NCBI GenBank assembly: GCA_031281385.1
Contig: JAITFL010000028.1
Coordinates: forward strand, 1-19,115
Origin: Holophagales bacterium
GTDB taxonomy: Bacteria; Acidobacteriota; Holophagae; Holophagales; Holophagaceae
Length of the DNA: 19,115 nucleotides
Direction of reading: 5' to 3'
Positions 17,108 to 19,115 of the stretch are shown here, piece after piece. Positions within the stretch are counted from its first letter, which is position 1. The number at the start of each line of letters is the position of its first letter. Made by a program: the position numbers and the translations under genes. The notes beneath the pieces are model-generated. The model did no database searches. It worked only from the letters and a program-made list of their open reading frames with translations, and was not told where the DNA came from.

Positions 17108-17677
17108 CAAAACTATCTTCGCGCTCATCGAAGCCATGTCCATGTATCCACCCCCACTAAGGATGCGGGCTGGCGCCCGCGATAATATTTATGCCGATTG
17201 ATGACGCAGCGAGGTCATTCGCCCGGCAGATATTTTTCGTCCTCGGGTTAATGGCCCGGCAATTTGGTTCATCTCGCACCGGTTCATGGAGCCCTGCATC
17301 ACCCGCAATTTTTAGAGCCTGATTCTATTTTTATTCCTCGGGTTTACTGCCCGGTAACTTGCTTCATTTAGCACCGGTTCATGGAGCCCGCCCGGATGCT
17401 AAACCATTCGCCCGGCAATCCCATCGTGCCGATTGATGACGCAGCGAGGTCATTCGCTGCTTGAACTCGGGACGAGCATTTTTCGGCCTGTTGCGTTTTG
17501 CGCCGGAGCATGGAAAAGCTTATTAAATGCTAACTGGGGGTCCGCTCTGGTCTCGCTCGCATGCGAGCTCCCCCCTCGCTACCCCCCAGACCCCGGGTAC
17601 TCGCCTCGCCTACTGCCCTATGTAAGGGCTGATACATGGGCATAGCTTCGATGGGTGCTTGGTTTTTTGGTACTGGC
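17108..17677 (+). repeat. large hairpin-rich repeat with terminal inverted repeats, copy 2 (enlarged)
   Basis: The body matches copy 1 (2944-3341) in the same orientation. The clearest terminal inverted repeats are 17126-17148 and 17631-17653 (21 of 23), and weaker similarity to copy 1 reaches 17108 and 17677. It is longer than copy 1 because of about 235 extra bases bounded by an exact 31-nt direct repeat (17192-17222 and 17427-17457). The extra part itself holds two related units with CTCGGGTT and GCACCGGTTCATGGAGCC. Hairpins seen in copy 1 persist: GCGGGC/GCCCGC (17165-17180), CTGGGGG/CCCCCAG (17534-17540 with 17583-17589) and GCTCGC/GCGAGC (17555-17568). It fills most of the 820-nt gene-free stretch 17049-17868. 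A 70-codon frame (17433-17645) is not supported as coding. Confidence 0.72.
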
Positions 17678-17680
17678 TTC

Positions 17681-17757
17681 GGGGCAGGCGTTACAGGCGG
17701 GAAGAAGGCTCGTTCAGTGCTAAACGCTCAATCCGCCGTTAACAATCAACGCGCCCC
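17681..17757. repeat. imperfect palindrome
   Basis: GGGGCAGGCGTT (17681-17692) pairs with AACGCGCCCC (17748-17757) apart from a two-base bulge. Inside it GGCGG (17696-17700) pairs with CCGCC (17733-17737). It lies between the two repeats of this region. Its role is unknown, and it may be the outer part of the large repeat. Confidence 0.4.
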
Positions 17758-17763
17758 GCCGCA

Positions 17764-17813
17764 GCCGACTAATTCAAAATTGCATGGACGCAATTTTGAA
17801 TTAGAATTGGAAT
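17764..17813 (+). repeat. 50-bp palindromic repeat, copy 2
   Basis: Arms CTAATTCAAAATTG (17769-17782) and CAATTTTGAATTAG (17791-17804) are perfect over 14 nt around an 8-nt loop. It matches the reverse complement of 2863-2912 at 48 of 50. It ends 55 nt before the MFS gene and could fall in its promoter or leader. In the remaining bases (17814-17868) only a ribosome site, AAAGGGG, is recognisable. Confidence 0.8.
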
Positions 17814-17868
17814 GATAGCCGCTAGGATAGTTTTGCAAGGCACAAATATGTTTTGAAAGGGGTTCCGC

Positions 17869-19115
17869 ATGGCAGGCGAAGCGTCAAAAAATTCCCAAAC
17901 AAAATCTCCACTGATGGAGATAGTCCAGCCATTCATTGACCTAGTGAGGGCCCCAAGGGCCTTGTGGGCGCTTAATCTCACGTATTTGATAGAGGGCTTT
18001 GCCTACTTTGGCACATTGGCCTACTTGGCGATGTTCTTCAATGAATATGTGCGCCTTAGCGACCAGCACGCGGGTTGGATGGTTGGCGTGATGACATCGG
18101 GCATAACCTTTTCCATGCTATTTTTCGGTAGCCGCGTTGACAAATGGGGTCTGCGCCGCACGCTGGCGACCGCGCTATGCCTCATGCTGCTAGGGCGCAT
18201 CGTGCTTAGCCTTTCTCCATATTTCGGCTTGGAAGCCGGCTCGCTGCTTTCCCCGCTGAACCTTGAGGCCACATTCGGAATACTGTTCATAGTGGTCGGC
18301 TTTGGCATGTACCAGCCAGCCGTCTATGCAGGCACCCGCGCAGTGACGACAGCCGCCACATCCGGTATGGCCTTCGCCATGCTTTATGCCGTCAACAACT
18401 TGGGCGGATGGCTGCCCACCTTTATGAGCCCCATTCGGAAAGCCTTTGGCATATCGGGCGCCCTTGGGTTTTACGCAATAGTCACGCTGCTAGGCATGGC
18501 TGGGCTGTTCGCATTGCTGTCAAGGCAGACGCTAGAAAAGACATTGAAAGAAAAGAAAGACGCAGAACCAGCGGCGACGCCATCAAAAGAAACCTCGGCC
18601 AAAGTGGAAGGCCATGAGGCGCCAAAGGCGGATAGCCGTGCATCTGGCCTCGCAAAATTTTTGCACTGGCTAAAAAACCACCCGCTGGCCGACCCAAAGT
18701 TCAGCTATTTTATTTTTTGCCTGATACCAGTGCAGTCCCTGTTTGCATACAACTGGTTGATAATGCCGCAGTATGTGTCGCGGGCCTATTCCGATGGCTG
18801 GATAGGCCAAAATTTTGAAACGGCCACCAGCCTAAACGCCCTTTTGATATTCATCCTGTGCCCCATAGTCGCCGCCATGAGCAGCAAGGCCAAGGTTTAT
18901 AACATGATGATCATGGGGACGGCCGTCATGGCCTGTTCGGCATTCTTGCTGTCCGTAGGCCCAACGGTGACTGGGCTTTTCGCATACATCTTGATGCTCT
19001 CCATCGGCGAGGCCATGTGGCAGCCCAGATTTTTGCAGTACGCCGCCGAGATAGCCCCAGAGGGCAGGACGGGGGCATACATGGGCGTGGCCCAACTGCC
19101 CTGGTTCCTCACCAA
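17869..19115 (+). CDS. MFS transporter (partial, runs off the window)
   Basis: An open frame of 415 codons with no stop before the window edge. The protein has many hydrophobic helices. The first follows LVRAPRALWALNLTYLIEG. A GSRVDKWGLRRTLA loop (about residues 87-100) is the MFS signature between TM2 and TM3 (G-x-x-x-D-x-x-G-R-R). A charged Lys/Glu/Ala-rich cytoplasmic loop (about 220-260) separates the two halves, and the second half has GEAMWQPRFLQYAAEIAPEGRTGAYMG. It resembles peptide- or drug-type MFS carriers, but the substrate cannot be told. ATG 17869 follows AAAGGGG (17856-17862) by 6 nt. It diverges from the leftward membrane-protein operon across the 820-nt repeat region. Confidence 0.85.
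   Translation, partial: MAGEASKNSQTKSPLMEIVQPFIDLVRAPRALWALNLTYLIEGFAYFGTLAYLAMFFNEYVRLSDQHAGWMVGVMTSGITFSMLFFGSRVDKWGLRRTLATALCLMLLGRIVLSLSPYFGLEAGSLLSPLNLEATFGILFIVVGFGMYQPAVYAGTRAVTTAATSGMAFAMLYAVNNLGGWLPTFMSPIRKAFGISGALGFYAIVTLLGMAGLFALLSRQTLEKTLKEKKDAEPAATPSKETSAKVEGHEAPKADSRASGLAKFLHWLKNHPLADPKFSYFIFCLIPVQSLFAYNWLIMPQYVSRAYSDGWIGQNFETATSLNALLIFILCPIVAAMSSKAKVYNMMIMGTAVMACSAFLLSVGPTVTGLFAYILMLSIGEAMWQPRFLQYAAEIAPEGRTGAYMGVAQLPWFLT

Noticed and set aside
17108..17677. CRISPR array from the repeated units
   Set aside because: There are only two copies of each unit, no regular spacing, no unique spacers and no cas genes.

Overview
The window looks like ordinary chromosome of a Gram-negative bacterium. 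It carries a double-membrane RND efflux operon, two secreted hydrolases with signal peptides and core housekeeping genes. Base composition is moderately GC-rich with free use of ATA and AGG codons. The secreted M14 carboxypeptidase and MBL-fold enzyme would fit an Acidobacteriota-like lineage, but that placement is a guess.

Left part (1-2402, + strand): the 3' end of a gene that looks like mfd (transcription-repair coupling factor), then a mazEF-type toxin-antitoxin pair, then cysS. After cysS the strand switches. A small SprT-like zinc metallopeptidase gene (2456-2845) faces cysS, with a short palindromic repeat between them.

Middle (2846-17048, all - strand): a hairpin-rich repeat region, aspS, a secreted MBL-fold hydrolase, an AT-rich vapBC toxin-antitoxin pair, and mdtC, mdtB and mdtA-type genes with 4-nt overlaps (a tripartite efflux pump, adaptor first in transcription order). 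Upstream of these lie a secreted M14 carboxypeptidase and a four-helix membrane protein that probably share a transcript. No outer-membrane channel and no regulator for the pump is visible.

Right part (17049-19115): a second long non-coding stretch with an enlarged copy of the same large repeat, then a divergent MFS transporter gene on the + strand that runs off the window.

The least ordinary content is non-coding. A repeat family of about 400 bp is bounded by inverted repeats of about 54 bp and occurs twice, once enlarged by about 235 bp between 31-bp direct repeats. A 50-bp palindromic repeat accompanies both copies, but on opposite sides and in opposite orientation. A separate REP-like palindrome occurs after cysS and before aspS. 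Two homopolymer tracts, T9 in the putative mazEF promoter spacer and G10 near the start of mdtA, are possible slippage sites.
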